A stretch of DNA of 64,000 nt, taken from Acanthacorydalis orientalis (lineage: Eukaryota > Arthropoda > Insecta > Megaloptera > Corydalidae). Below, piece after piece: positions 11,991 to 26,937 of the stretch (position 1 is the first letter of the stretch; every line of letters begins with the position of its first letter). The translations under genes and the position numbers were made by a program. The stretch is from the NCBI GenBank assembly GCA_034766995.1, contig CM068319.1, forward strand, positions 19,792,422 through 19,856,421. Direction: 5' to 3'. A model generated the notes under the pieces. That model saw only the letters and a list, made by a program, of their open reading frames with translations. It did not search any database and was not told the DNA's origin.

Positions 11991-12692
11991 TTATATATAT
12001 ATGTGTATATATATATATATATAAATGACAATTTTACAGAAATTAATAAGCTAATACCCGATTATTTACTTTTTTTTAAATTATAGAGTATTTAAGAATA
12101 TATTAATCATAATATTTTACTTAACTTAATGAATATATCATTTCTGATTTTAATTTCCACCAAATTACTTAAAAACGATTTAAAAAATTTTCGAATCTAA
12201 TCAATGAAATTACATTTATCGAAATTATATAAGAAATCATATTAAAAGATATAATACATATATTCAATAAAATATATCAAATGAAAATATTTAGTATCAG
12301 TTATATACTGACGAGAGAATATTTCTATAAAAGTTTGCCTTTTAAAGCCAATAAATACGTTTCTGTATGCCGATAAAATATTTATGATTTGTATGCTGTG
12401 ACCATATGACAAAAATATCCGGTCAAATCTTTATACTTAAAAGAATGTTTTTAATAGAACGCAAGTAATAAAAATCGATATTCAATTTAAAAATCTATTT
12501 AGAAGACGATCCGATTTCCTTACATTCCGCCTTTTCTTATTTCATTTCCCTGCCGAAATATATCGTAAAAATGTCCGGCTAACAAGAAAGGAAGAAAAGA
12601 AAAAACCTACTTATTCTCCTATTCATATATCAGGTCAGCATGACACAACAGTGACCTACAATTCTTCTTTCTTATTTCTATTGAGAGAGTAG

Positions 12693-12728
<36 letters not shown>

Positions 12729-13194
12729 ATGTATGTGTGTGCGTGTAGGAAGCAAATGTATGGACATGGGAAAAAAGTATAACACGAAAATATGAGGGTT
12801 TTGTTGTGTAATGGAGCACACGGTAGCGTCAGCATAGTCCGTCAGGATGTACTCTCAAATTTTCAAGTTTTGTCATGATAAAATATTCAACGGATGAACT
12901 TTGCTCACAAAATTTGCATATCTAAGAGAATTGTATCTGTATATACATGTACATGTTTTACATGTATGCGTGTCTTTATAGGACCCTGAGCTTTTGCTTA
13001 AAAAACAAGACTAGCGAGTAACACGTCCGGTAAGTGTGTGTGTGTGTGTACCTTCTTCACTGAGTTCAAAAAAGGTGGCGACATGTTTAAAAAGCTCGAA
13101 AATAACACTGTGCGATGGTTTCTGCGGTGCGTACAAAGTGAATATTTTAATTTTATACTTAACATATGTACATATTTGCATATAAAACATAACA

Positions 13195-13238
<44 letters not shown>

Positions 13239-13793
13239 GTGTTAACATTTCTTTTATCCAGTCACGTGTTTATTGTGATGTACGTGATATAACAATAAAG
13301 TTTCTTTTATCTTTACAATATTATTAGTGAAAAATAAACTCGAATTTTATTTTATTTACTAAACAATTTATTCCCCTTGAGGTGTGTACCAATGTTATTT
13401 TAGAATATAAAGGATATACAAAGAACGTTTGACATATTAGAAATTCATATAATACTTTTTTTATAAAATTATCATTTTCTATTTATATTTATTATTTCTG
13501 CGTTGGTGTTTTAAAATAAAATTGAAAAAAATTAGGTAATGTCTAACAATTTAAATATTCTTGTAGTGTTGTAATATGGTAACTTGTTTAAAACAATTTC
13601 CATAATTTAATAATCAATTGAAATATTTTATATAAGATGAAGAATAAATGTCTATAATTTATTGATTTTTAAAATATATTATTAATTTTTTTTATTCAGA
13701 TAAAAGATATAGATTTATTTGTAATTATAACTTTTTCAAAGTTCCTTTAATTTAGTTGGAAATTACTAATTTTAATAATGATTTTGTATATAT

Positions 13794-13834
<41 letters not shown>

Positions 13835-14750
13835 TTTAATAAAAATGCATGTTTAAAGATATTAAGTTTTGAAAATAATAATTGGTAGTTAGCATATCAA
13901 GCTACAATTAATTGTGTTAGATGTTCAATAAGGAACTAAAAATGACTTGTGCTATTAGACAGTGAATAGTTGTAAACGAGTATAATGGGGTATTCATCTA
14001 ATAATTTATTCACCCACATATATACACACTCTTCACACAAACATTTATATACATATAAATATATATTTATGTATACATACATAGAATGGATATTTTTTAT
14101 ATTTAATATATTTCAATTATTTAAAAATGTATCAAACTTTAAGATTTTAAATCAATAGCTTATACATAAACAGTTAACATTGGTTAAAATTTTAAATTTA
14201 AACCTGAATAAGACGATCAGAGCCGAGTAACATAAATATAAAATTTGTTATATATATTTTTGACAGCAAGTTAATTCCACACATGTATATTTTCTATTTA
14301 AAAAAAAAACACTTATCTCAAAGTGATTATCGTAGTGTTTTAAAACAAGTACACAAATGATATATTGATTGTTACATAATTATTTTACAAATATTTTGTT
14401 CTGAAAAGTTGGAATACATTTTGTAAATGCATATATTCGTTCTCATCATTTCCATTATTTTCTTTTTAGTAAACATAATAGACTAATATTTGTCAAATGT
14501 CGTATTTAATATACTCCATGACATTAATATTTTACATTTCAGACTTGTTTAAAAATATACTAGTAATAAAAGTTCATGAGGGATATATATTTTGATATCA
14601 TTTTTCATAAACATATATATAAGTACTCGTAAAATATATTTTCACGTAAAATTTGAAATATTAAAGAAACCACTAAAAATTTTTCTTATACGAACTTAAT
14701 TTATTTTTTTAATTTAGTATGAATAGTAAATATGAATTTATAACAATAAA

Positions 14751-14791
<41 letters not shown>

Positions 14792-15169
14792 TATACACAT
14801 ATATACACATATATATACACACACTTACTAACAGCAAACATATTTAAAAAATGTACAATCTCATTAAAATTAAATTAAAATTAATTAGAAATTTTATATT
14901 TCAAGAACTTTTTATACTCTATACTTTTTATGACCACTATTTGACTTTGTAAAGTTTTTTATTTCTTAGCATACATTAAATATAAACCTTTTGTACTTAA
15001 AATATTTTTTCTACAATTTTCGTAATCGTAATTCGTAGCACATCTACATCTTTCTCTCAATTCTTAGAATTTTTTATTTTTTTCTTTTATTAAATAACTC
15101 ATTGAATCCATGTCGTTACGTTAGCACTCTGGAGATACTTATTAGCAAAAATTTTAAATTATCAATTAA

Positions 15170-15208
<39 letters not shown>

Positions 15209-15394
15209 AATTATTAAATATTTGATTATAAACTTTTTATAATTCTTGAGTTCGTGAAAATATATTTGTGAGACGTTAATTACAATGGATGATTGAACTT
15301 TTTTCATACTAGCTCGTAACTTGTAATTTGTTTGAGATACTAGATTGAAGCAAAAAATAGGTAGAATGCTTCAAATATACTTTTCCAAATTGTG
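11873..15394. other. Non-coding AT-rich stretch
   Basis: TA arrays lie at 11944-12022 (interrupted by GTGT), 12692-12731 (TA then TG), 13196-13235, 13787-13831, 14754-14785 and 15176-15203. The 12,480-12,900 interval has more complex sequence without a recognisable gene. Confidence 0.65.
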
Positions 15395-15710
15395 ATTTTT
15401 TTTAATATTATCACCACTGTTGTCAATATAATTCTACTACTGTATAAAAATTTTATCCATTTTATCAATGAAAGAATCAAGTTCAGCTTTCGAGTTGGTC
15501 GTTCGAGACAGTCCTACTTTTCTCATGACAGTTCAAATTTATTTCTTTGAAATTACGTTTAAACGTTATGTATAAAAGTGGAAGTCAAATTATGCCAGAT
15601 CGCGTTTGTAAGTAAACTGTGGAAGAACATATATTTTTTTCTGCTCCATAGTTTCCTGGTCGATTTTTTAAATGTATTATTTCGGATTATCATGATGAAG
15701 CACATTTCGC
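15395..15710 (-). pseudogene. Mariner transposase C-terminal half remnant
   Basis: On the minus strand the order of mariner motifs is kept. VLHHDN (second catalytic Asp, codons within 15686-15706) comes first. A degraded SPDLAPSDFHLF-like motif follows (read as KRDLA, stop, FDFHF). Last is a C-terminal tail aligned to the RWxKCIxxxGDYVEK pattern (NYID then GDNIKK at about 15395-15420). Several stop codons and frame changes make it dead. Confidence 0.6.
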
Positions 15711-15738
15711 TCACGACTAAGTTATAACTGTCTCGATG

Positions 15739-15846
15739 GATTCATTGGAGGAACAGACACCAAACTTCTTCTCTGACGAAATGAAGAAACTTGATTCACA
15801 TCAATAGAAATGTTTAAATAATGATAGGGATTATGTTGAAAAATAA
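15739..15846 (+). pseudogene. Second mariner C-terminal fragment, opposite orientation
   Basis: Thirty-five codons ending in TAA (15844-15846) read as a mariner C-terminus: NFFSDEMKKL, then stop-KCLNNDRDYVEK. This fits the family pattern of FF, GIKKL, RWxKCI and GDYVEK, with one in-frame TAG at the conserved Trp position. It begins within 30 bp of the 5' edge of the minus-strand fragment and points the other way. Confidence 0.55.
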
Positions 15847-16925
15847 ACAAAATGTTCCCAATGTTGTGTTTGATCCTTTTTATCATTTTTTTTATTTAAA
15901 TATCACAATCCATTCAAAAAATATGACCTATTTTGTTAAATTCTAATCCCCACCTGTATATTCTACAATGATGTATTATACTTTTGCCTTTTTTACTGCT
16001 AATAGTATTTTATTATAAAAATAAGCACTGAAATAAAATTATTCTTCTCTTTTTAGTTATCTTTATCAAATTGTTTTATTATCATTGTTTTGATTTTAGT
16101 GAAAATTAAATGAAACAATTATTCCTAATAATATTTATGTAAAATAATTCAATCGAACTTTAATGAGAATTAACAATTTTGTAGTCAAACTATATATATA
16201 TATATAATTTTAAAAGAACGTACAATTAAATTTAATAGCAAATAATGTCTTACATTTAATAAATTATTTGGTATTTTGAATTTGAATGAATCGTTGTAAA
16301 GTAACGAATGTAAACAATATATAGTCTTTGTTTTGTAATGAACTGAAGATTGAATAAAATTCTTGTTTATTTAAAAAAGAACTCGAAAGCATTTAAATCG
16401 TCAGTTACATTAAAACAGTACAATAAAAATTTTATAACATCGATGAAGTAACAAAAAAAGAATTGAGTGCAGAACAATAAATATAAAATGATTCACTTGA
16501 ATTCGATTTGTATTCATAAAACAACAAAACGGGCCATAATTAAAACTGACTATTATGGGAACAAAAATATCAATTAACGTAAATTAAAACATTAGAATTA
16601 TGTCTGTATACACGACCATTGTGAATGCGGTTGATGTAAAAATACTCGATGGTTGGTTTGTATGAGTATGCGCGACTAGAACAAAGACGCATTGGCAAAT
16701 GAAATAATTAAAGATAAATAGTCAATCGTTCTGAAGAAATTCCATGAACATTGTGTGCGTCGAATCTTGAAAACGGAATCTGTTCTCAAAGGAAACCGTT
16801 ATAAAAGAGAATAATTAGCAGCCTTTCAGCCGGAAAATGAAAATAACTTAAACAGAACGTTATTGCCTCAAGCACTGCACACATTTTCATTATTTTATAC
16901 ATATATATATATAGGTTTGTGGTTA

Positions 16926-16967
<42 letters not shown>

Positions 16968-17069
16968 ATAAAATTTTTCGCCTTTCTTATATTTTATTTT
17001 GCTTGATAAAACTATTTCGTTATTTTATTGCTTAAGAAGTTTCTTTAGTTTAAAGTTTAAACACTTTTC

Positions 17070-17107
17070 ATTAAAACACACACATACACATACACACACC
17101 CACACAG

Positions 17108-17160
<53 letters not shown>

Positions 17161-17190
17161 AAGAAAGGGAGAGGGAGTGACAGTGAGAGA
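17070..17190. repeat. Compound (CA)n-(TA)n-(GA)n microsatellite
   Basis: Three dinucleotide blocks follow each other directly. They are imperfect CA repeats (about 17078-17118), TA repeats (17119-17141) and GA repeats (17142-17160) decaying into an A/G-rich tract to about 17190. The order suggests stepwise mutation of one dinucleotide tract into the next. Confidence 0.95.
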
Positions 17191-19238
17191 GGGAAAGATG
17201 AATTTATAAAAATCAATATAAGACTTTAATCAAATCCTTGGTACATAATATAAAACTATATAAATTTAAACTAATAACTATTTGAAACTTTATCAGTATT
17301 TGAATAATTTCTTTAAAGATATTTTTTATATATAGCTTTATATTTTTTCATTGAAGAAAATTAATTATTGTATATATTAAACTACTTTCATTGAAATTGA
17401 CGTTTTTTAGATACTGTCTGGTCTAGAATTTTTTTTAAAAACATTTTATATATTTAAAAATAAAGTCAACGTCTCAGTAGTAAATACAGAAATATTATGT
17501 ATGTCAATTTTATTTGTTATTTATGAAAACAGTGATTTAATAATAAATTTCTATTTATTAAGTAATAAAAAATATCACTTTATAATTCGTTTATTGAAGT
17601 TGTTTTCATACTTATGTAGGAAATGCGTAGAAGCGATTATATTCGAAAATCAGTAAAAAAGTATTAGTGGTCTATTATTTTAAAGAAAAAATTTTCTTTT
17701 AGAATTTTTCACATGGTTTGATTGGATATATAAATACAAACTTTAATTATTTTTCAATTTAATCAACATGTTTGTTGAAGAAGTTATCATAACGATAGAT
17801 TAAAAATCATTTTTAAAAATATATTTTATTATTTATCAATTGTTGTATCTCCTGTTGGATTAATAATTGATGTAATCACGAGCTGCATAGATCATAGTAC
17901 ATAATAAATCCGATAAGACTTTGTAGCATATTCTCATGGTTGTCTTTATTTTATTTTGATATAAGAATTGGACTACTTGTCATTTCTTGTGTTGCTATTG
18001 TTAATTATTTCTGATTTAATTTGGAGACTAGTATGTAATATCAACGTTTTACTACCACTCCAACAAATATATAAGTAAGAAGAAAATATACTAAGTGCGC
18101 AGTGATATTTTTTTACTATCAGGAATTTGACTTCTTCATTGTTATGGTAAACATGTCAGTAATCAATATGGTTACATTAAAAATAAACTAATGTATATCT
18201 ATATCAAATTGATATATAATTCATTCAAATGTACTGGAGTATTTGGTTTTGATCCTGGAAAATCACTAATTTCGGTTCTTAAGTCATCTTAAGTACTTTG
18301 TTATTACACAGCATTATTAATTTTTATTAGTTTATCTGCAAGATACCTGAAAATGTCTTCAAAACTGAAATTAGTCTTAGCAGATCAAAATTAGATTGAT
18401 TCACCAGAATATTGCTCCAACGGGACTATACAATAGATGTAAAAATTATATCTTTATTTGTTTTTACTCCAAAATAAAAAAGAGAATTATGGTTTTGAAT
18501 TTAGTTTCCAAATTTTTTAGTGAAGTATTGTTTTATTATATGCGTATAATTATGTTTAAATTTACAAGTTTTATATAATAAGAAGTTATTTATTTGGGTA
18601 TGTTAAACTTCTCTATTATTTATGATTTTCTTTTAATTTCAGCAGTGTTTATTAATATATTAAAAAATAACAAAAAAACGTTAGTATATATAACAAAATT
18701 GTAAAAATAAATATAAAAAGAACGATATTAATTAACAAAAATAAATTAAATATAAAAAACTAATTAATACTGAAAAATATCTAGAATTAAGTAAAAATAA
18801 ATTTAGCAAGTGATATTAAGTCTAAATATTCTCTATTATTTTCTTCAAAGATTATATATTTTTCTGTTAGGAAAATATTGAACTTTACTGTAACATACAT
18901 ATTGATTTATGATTTGTGTCTTGAAAAACTATAAACACATCATATTTCAAATAAAAATAGATATATGTCAATCGAAGAAAATGTTTCGAATTCAAAAGCG
19001 CTATAATTTCATTCAGCTGTATGATTTATCATTTTTCAATAATTGTATAGTGATGTAAATGTTATAATAAACTTGTGTTCATAACAGTTATTGACAGTTC
19101 TTTATAAAATATTTCAATTCAGAATTAAATATCATAAAAGAATCATATTTAATTTCTCTGCAATGTTTGATTCCTTTGAATAAATCTGTGAGATATTAAA
19201 TTCGTATATTTTATTCAAATATTTCTCATATTATTTCA

Positions 19239-19274
<36 letters not shown>

Positions 19275-19432
19275 TTAAACCTATTTTTGTATTATTAAAA
19301 AAGTTAATAATAATTTAAGTAATAGAACTTTTATTAATTATTCTGTTAGGAATAATCTGTCATTTTTATTAAATGATTACATTTTTACATTAAATAAATA
19401 GATGCCATTTTATATATGTCCAACAAAGAGTA

Positions 19433-19435
<3 letters not shown>

Positions 19436-19490
<55 letters not shown>
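19436..19490. repeat. (TA)n microsatellite
   Basis: A pure TA array of about 55 bp. Confidence 0.95.
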
Positions 19491-19493
<3 letters not shown>

Positions 19494-19812
19494 TGTTTGT
19501 ATACGTGTGTGTGTTAAATATCATCAGTTGTGCTACAGACCGACTCGAATCTTGACATTTTGAATCTAACCTTGTCTTCCTGGAGATTTCGTAAAGATTG
19601 ATTTTCTGTGACAGAGTTGTTAGCCCTGTATACATCTACCCTCAATTCCTTAGAGGACCAGGGATTTTCTGTCGTGGTTTACTCCTAAAGCCCAACAGTA
19701 TTCGAGGAAATCGTCGTTTTAGCAAAGACGGTATATGTCATTATGTCGGATTCAAACTAATGATTCATTGGTTACCAATCATTTTTGGTATCCACTTGAG
19801 TGAAATTAATAA

Positions 19813-19869
<57 letters not shown>

Positions 19870-20624
19870 AAAAAGAGATTGCTAAAGATTATTAAAGTAT
19901 CAATGCAGAATTAGAAAATAAGCATTACTCTTATATTTATTAAGTATCAAGAGTATTTAGTGCATCAAAAACTATGTAATTTATATCAAATTATTATTAA
20001 TTCGATTTAATTATCATTATTTGAATTTACAAGAACTAAAAATACATTTTTGAAAATTCGGTAGATAAAAATCTTGTAAAGACCACGTTTTATTTTATCC
20101 ATCAATTTTTTGCATGAGAAGTTATGTTGATATTGTTATTATTTTAACTAGGAAGTTGTTGTATATGAATATTGTTTATATAAAATTATTCATATTAGTA
20201 AAATCGGCAGCTAATAATTTATTATTACTTATAACTTTAATCCAAAAAACAATAAATCAATCCAAAAATTTATTATTGAGAACAATTTATAAATAATACT
20301 TTTAATATCCCTTCAAAAATATCGTAGAAAATAAAATACTCTATTGCAGATATATTATAAATGATATTCAAAAGTAAAAGCAACTTTGATGATCTTAAAT
20401 CAAAGATTAATAAATTATTTATTTTCTAATAGATTAAAAAGTATTTATCTCAACATTATATTGTTAATGTGTGTTATAAGATAATCAAATCTTTTTTATA
20501 TTTTTTTTTATTAAATATTTATCTAATAGTCTGTCTAATTTTTCACATTTATCACTATTTAGATAGAGTATGATTATTAGTTTTGTGCTAATATATTATC
20601 TAATTTTAATGTTTATCTGAATAG

Positions 20625-20663
<39 letters not shown>

Positions 20664-20900
20664 CAAAGTTTGTCATTATATGATTGGCCAATATTCACTT
20701 TATCATAAAGACTGTATAGTCTTGGATAAATCTCGCACGTTGAATCCATTTACTTCATCTGTGCTTGTCTTCAGAAGTAAATTGAAAGGCAGATTATGTA
20801 GTAACTAGAAACTTGATTGTTTTAGAAACCCCTACAATGGGTTTTGGGGTCTTACACGAATGCACATCTTATTATAAAATGTGTGCGTGTGTATCTATGA

Positions 20901-20931
<31 letters not shown>

Positions 20932-21539
20932 TATATATATATAGTATTTTATCAAAAAGTAATACGAATTTTAAAATTTATATATTATTCATTAGAACTT
21001 TCATTTCTATTAACTTTACTATCTTTTTTATTAAAGAATAACATTTACTTATTTATAATCCTGAAATAACTAAAAAATAAATTAGAATATTTATAAATAA
21101 AATTAATATAGAAATATAAATTGCAATTTATGTGACAATTTATGAATTGAAATAATTTACTCTCTTTTCCATTTTAATATATTTGGGACAATTTCTCATT
21201 TAGTTCATTTTAATCGAACTCAGTACAATTTTATACTAATTATAGTATTTATTTCATTAATAAATATACATATTCAATATGAGGTTATTTGTAAAAGAGA
21301 AACAAGTTCTCATCATTAGTAAAATTAAAGTAACTTTTTAGTTGAACGAACTTTATATTTTAATAAATATTTTTAAATAAATAAAATCATATTAAAAAAG
21401 GTTATTTACTTTAATAATGAAAAGATATTTGTTTACTTTCGAAGATAAATTTCTGTAGTTTTTGCACAATTTTAATACGTCGGCATTTTTTATGTTAATA
21501 AACATTTACATTGATTCGTGTTTACTTTTCCGTTTCATA

Positions 21540-22200
21540 AATACATCCTTTCCTTTTTAACTGAACCGGTCTAAACTTATGGTATTTTCGAAATTACATG
21601 TAAATATATACGTCTCCAGCAGAGATTTAAAACACATCTACAATTTGTCCCTTCTGTATAAATTTGCCATTCTGTTTCGAATAAAAAGCGCACGTCGACT
21701 TATAAGCTTCTAATTTCGTATAACCCGAAAACGTACGTTCGATCGATTCCGAAACTCGTAAATTAGCAACACAAACAGCAAACGGTGTACACATCCCTCC
21801 GTTCTATCGTCTCTACACACCAGTTTGAGCGCTCATTCCAATTGCGCTTATTCCGAACCCATTCTATTCAGGAGGTTGGCCATCCCTCGCTCTTGTACCA
21901 TTTAGCTACACATATTGTGTTGGCCTCAACCTGAATTAAATTAACACGCACCCGTGAATATTTAAACAATAGCCAAACCATTTGCGAAGAGTTATGTTCA
22001 ACACCGGGCAAGGAACTCGTGACCGCACCAATGTCGCTAAGTAAATCAAGCCGTAACACAATTGTGTGGTGTGAGGAGACTATGCGTGCCCGAGTGCAAT
22101 GTGACGAAATAACTTTAACGGTAACCATGTCTTAAATATCCATACATGTGACGTATGTTACAGTCAAGTACTTTGTATAAAGCTGGAGACCAAAAACATG
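21540..22200. promoter_or_regulatory. Higher-complexity CpG-containing island, possible regulatory DNA
   Basis: About 650 bp with many CpGs and no microsatellite, sharply bounded by AT-rich DNA. The minus-strand frame at 21868-22128 (86 codons) shows no recognisable domain and no splice context, so I do not call it a gene. A conserved non-coding element or an unrecognised untranslated exon is possible. Confidence 0.3.
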
Positions 22201-22851
22201 TAGCACCTGTATCTAAAAGTATAGTTTAGGGAATAAAAAATATTCCACATCCCTTAGAATCAGATTTAGCTCACATAGATATTATGGCCATATAAACAGA
22301 ATTATTTTGGAATATTATTAAAATTGAAACTTATCCAGATTCATGTGTTTTTAAAATAAATTGCAAATAATTTCATAATTTAATTACATTATGTATAATT
22401 TTCATAGAAAATTTTTACAATTACTAATTAAAAAAACATGTTAAAATTATTATTATTTTTTACTAATAGTATTATTTTCCATAAAAACTTAGATTTTTAC
22501 CATAAACTATTCAAAAAATTACTTTTTTATAGTCTTTAAAAACTGCACAATGTAATATTCAATGAATAACTTTTACCTTTAACATATATAGATAGGATTT
22601 TTCGTATACAGAAAATTTACACATACTGCTTTCTTAATAAATTAAATTGTTTTGATTAACGTAATTCAAAAATTAGATTGTAATTGTCAATCAAATAAAG
22701 GCAATGAAATTAATATATTAAATATATGACTAACTGTTAAAAATATATTTATACATGTGTCAGTTCAATAATTTTACTAACTGTGCTTCCATAATGATTT
22801 ATTTTAGTTATGATAAATTCAATTTAAATGCACAGAATTAATTTTTGAAAC

Positions 22852-22891
<40 letters not shown>

Positions 22892-23142
22892 CATGGAAAA
22901 CTTTCATTTTAACATGCGCTGAGACTTTAGCTGACAAAGCGCCCTACAACCCCAAATAACAACAACGTTCATTATAAATATATAAGCAAGTTGAAATATT
23001 GGAATATGTTTTCAACGTGTGTTATTGTTACAAAATAGAATATAACTTGTAAAAAAATTTTTATTCCTAACTTACAATTCTGCAATTTATAAAAGAAAAA
23101 ATATTGTTTCTGATTTAAAGTCGTTTTCTAAATGAATTAATT

Positions 23143-23189
<47 letters not shown>

Positions 23190-23306
23190 TTCAAATATAG
23201 ATTTTTATCTTAAGAAATCTTTAAAATAAAGATAAATTGTGATTTATTTATACAAATTTTAAAAGCTGAATAATACTAATTCTTATTAGGTATAAAAATA
23301 ACAGAG

Positions 23307-23307
<1 letters not shown>

Positions 23308-23371
<64 letters not shown>

Positions 23372-23380
23372 TATATATAT
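23308..23380. repeat. (TA)n microsatellite
   Basis: About 61 bp of TA, a GC interruption at 23369-23370, then 10 bp more of TA. Confidence 0.95.
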
Positions 23381-23763
23381 ACACATTTGGGTTTCGAAGT
23401 TCATATTTTATTTATGTATTTAATTTATATATTTGTAATTTATTTCATTCATTTTATATAATGATATTTTTTTTATAATAGTGCTGTTTTATAACCATAC
23501 GTTTTTTTTTCGAGGTCTTAAAATATTTTATCAATTTATAAACCTGTGTATCAGTTTTTAGATCAATTTTTTCACTTCAAATTTAACGTATCTCGAAATA
23601 TTGATTTAGTTTTTTAGAATATTCAACCGTGATGTAATATAAGAGCTAATTGGTTTACCTGTCATAATAAAGTAGTTGTATATACAAACATTATTATAAA
23701 AACTCTACCACAAAATTTTGAACATACTCGTAAGTCTTCTCGCTAGTTTAGAACATTAATGAC

Positions 23764-23766
<3 letters not shown>

Positions 23767-23820
<54 letters not shown>
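23767..23820. repeat. (TA)n microsatellite
   Basis: A pure TA array of about 54 bp, only 390 bp from the preceding long array. Confidence 0.95.
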
Positions 23821-23825
<5 letters not shown>

Positions 23826-24519
23826 CATGTGTATGTTTGTGACCAGGATATTATTTTCCTGCCTGAAGCCATTAATTTTTTCGTACGTTTCCATATAAAC
23901 ATATTTTTGTGATGTACAAAAAATGTAATCTCTAACATAGATACACGGTCGACAAGTTCAGTTACAACCCACAGATCATACTTTATCACTGTTTGTGCCT
24001 ATTGTTACTAATATCTTTATGGCACAAAATATAAAACCAGATACATAACTATATTTTATCAACGTGGCCACAACAGCAGCGTTCTGCTGACACCGCAAAC
24101 AGACCGCTCACACAATGCGAAGACACATAGATAGATACACAGGCACGTTAAACACAAAACGCATATGACATTTTATATTGTCGTAACAAAATCACGGTCA
24201 TGGTAAATTTCATGTATGGTTTCATCAGATTTTTTTTATAGAATATGACGTGTTAAAAATTAACTAGTAAATATAACAACAATGTTTAAATTTACGGGTC
24301 GCTAAAATTGGGCTATCAAATTTGCATAGAGGGATTTTTTGTTGTATCAGCTATGCTATAATATCAAAAATAAATATTTTTTTTACTAAACGGAAGACTA
24401 GTTACTAGAAAATTAATTTCATATAAAATAAAAATAAAGGTGTTGTAGAACTATTTTTAAGACTAAAATGAAAACCGATTAAATTAGTTTTACAGATAAA
24501 TGTTTAATTATTTTTATGG

Positions 24520-24640
24520 AATTCAATTATTATTCAAAATATAATATTTCAATTATTAATTCAATTATTATTCAATATATAATTATTACTCAATATATTT
24601 TTATTCAATTATTTTTATGTTCAATTATTTTTATTGTCTG
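24520..24640. repeat. Degenerate TTCAATTATT minisatellite
   Basis: The decamer TTCAATTATT recurs six or more times in about 120 bp, exactly or with one or two changes, with spacers of 1-17 bp. It is not a simple dinucleotide array. Confidence 0.75.
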
Positions 24641-24880
24641 AAATACATGCTTATCAAAATATTTATTTTGTTAGTATCATATCTTGAAACTTCTTCATAT
24701 AGCTTTATATGTACTACATATAATATTATATCTGCAGTATGTCAACACATTACCTAAGTATGATTTAAAATTTAAAACCAATTTTAGCAGATCTATAGAG
24801 AAGTAGCCCATCTGGACCATGGACAAGTACGATGATGTACGTACGGAATCACAGATATAATAAATTATTGCTTCAATTTA

Positions 24881-24883
<3 letters not shown>

Positions 24884-24941
<58 letters not shown>
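24884..24941. repeat. (TA)n microsatellite
   Basis: A pure TA array of about 58 bp. Confidence 0.95.
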
Positions 24942-24944
<3 letters not shown>

Positions 24945-26010
24945 GGTTTACGTATGTATAAAGTATAATACTTCAGATTTTACGAAGAATAAATAAGTAT
25001 TATTTTTAAATCTATGAAAATTTGATTAAAATTATACACTTTTTTTAAAAAAAATATGTCGCAATTTCTTTTTATAATTTTTCATCATAAAATGGTAAAA
25101 TAAATGGAATGAAGTAGATTTGGATTATATCTAAAAATCCCAATGTCTAATATTTATACTTATTATTGGTGATTTTCTATTCATAATTTGTAACAAATCA
25201 TAATTTTGTATAAATTTGGAATCTAAAGCAATCATTCTCATTAAAAGTAATAAGTTTTTAGCATTTTGTTAAAAAAAATACTCCAATAAATATATCAGTA
25301 ATCAATATGTATTTTCTTTTAACATTATCAATGATCTGTATAGTAATTTTTAACTTGATTTTTGTATTTAATTATAAGATATTACAGAAAAGTTGAAAAA
25401 ATAATTTTTTAATTCACTATTTTAAATAAAAATAGAGAAAAGTGATATCTTATTCTAATTAATTGAACAAATGATCATAAACTCTTTACTTTCTTATATA
25501 TTAATTTTTTTTCTGATTACAAATATCGAATAATTAATGAACAATAATTGTAATTATTGATAAAGTGCAATCAGATGTTGAACATAAAATCAACTTTATA
25601 ATAAAAAACGTAATACATTTATAATATAACAATTTAAGAATTGATGTAATTTTAAATTAATTTTATATCAAGATTTACTGAATCGTTGTAAGGAACAATC
25701 ATTGTCAATTTATTTAGAAAATTTCAATTTTCCTTTCAGTTAAGTCATTCTAAAAATGCATTCTCTAAAATGAATTATTCATTGTAAGTTCAATATAATC
25801 AAAAATAATAATGATCAAATCAATTTATATTTATTCGTTTATAACCTAATAACTTATTGCTAAGTTCAAATAAAATTACAATTATTTTACTGTTTGTACA
25901 AACCATAAACAGCATCATTTATATTTACGTGTTCACATAATTTTATCATTCAATTATTTCAATACAATGCTGATTGTAAATTATAATAACAACATTGTTT
26001 CATTTACATA

Positions 26011-26052
<42 letters not shown>

Positions 26053-26890
26053 ACTGTACAGAAACTATACAAATTTTGATTAAAAGCTACCCCATTAATA
26101 AATAAAGATCCTCTATTGAAAATCAGTTATAAATATTTACATCGCATAGATTGATTTTGTACTAAAAAGGATAATCTGTTATTCAGTAATGATTTTCTGT
26201 CATATATTTGACGACATAAATTACAGAAATATTTTTATTGCCCAAAAGTGTTATTAAATGATTTTGGAATTCGTCACTTGAAGATTTTATGAGCGTAAAT
26301 AATGAGAAAGACAGTACGAAAATTCGGTAATAAAGCGTTTATAAGGGAATTGTGGAAATATTCAAGATCCATATATTACGTCACAAAAACGTGACATTGA
26401 GCAAATGTCAAGCGGAGCTGCACAATTTGTATGGAATGAACTATTTAAACTTGATTGTTCAAGTGACACGTTGGGATACTATAAAATAAAGAGGACATTT
26501 ATCAACGTTAAGTACGTTCATTTAAATCATTCGTCGTGCCATCAAACATCAATATCTAGTTATGACAATCTTAATAGAACCACAAAATTTAACAGAATCA
26601 ACAAAGTTCAGTGAATATTTATGGATCTTGAACGTTTTGTTAGGCTTCTTGCAATAAAAAATGGTTGTGTACGTTCTTTAATATTTTGTTTTCAACTTGA
26701 CTGTTTTCACAAAATTCAATTTCGTTTTTATGGTTTGAATTGAAGCAACCGTAATAAATTGTAGGTAAACTGTCGGTATTTGCTAAATTTCGCATGTATC
26801 GTAAAAGGGAACTGACCGAATGATTGATGAATTTTTAAGACACTGTGTGAAATGTTACAGCGAGGAAAAACCCTTTTTTTACTTTATTTA

Positions 26891-26937
<47 letters not shown>

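Larger units (their letters stand above)
15847..21500. other. Non-coding stretch with dense microsatellites
   Basis: TA arrays lie at 16192-16206, 16901-16966 (TA then TG), 17070-17190 (compound), 19243-19274, 19436-19490, 19812-19866 (CA then TA), 20628-20661 and 20901-20942. The block 19,510-19,805 is less AT-rich and unrecognised. No supported gene. Confidence 0.65.

Noticed and set aside
21868..22128. Minus-strand 86-codon open frame
   Set aside because: It lies in a CpG-containing island but shows no domain, no signal peptide, no splice context and no similarity I recognise.
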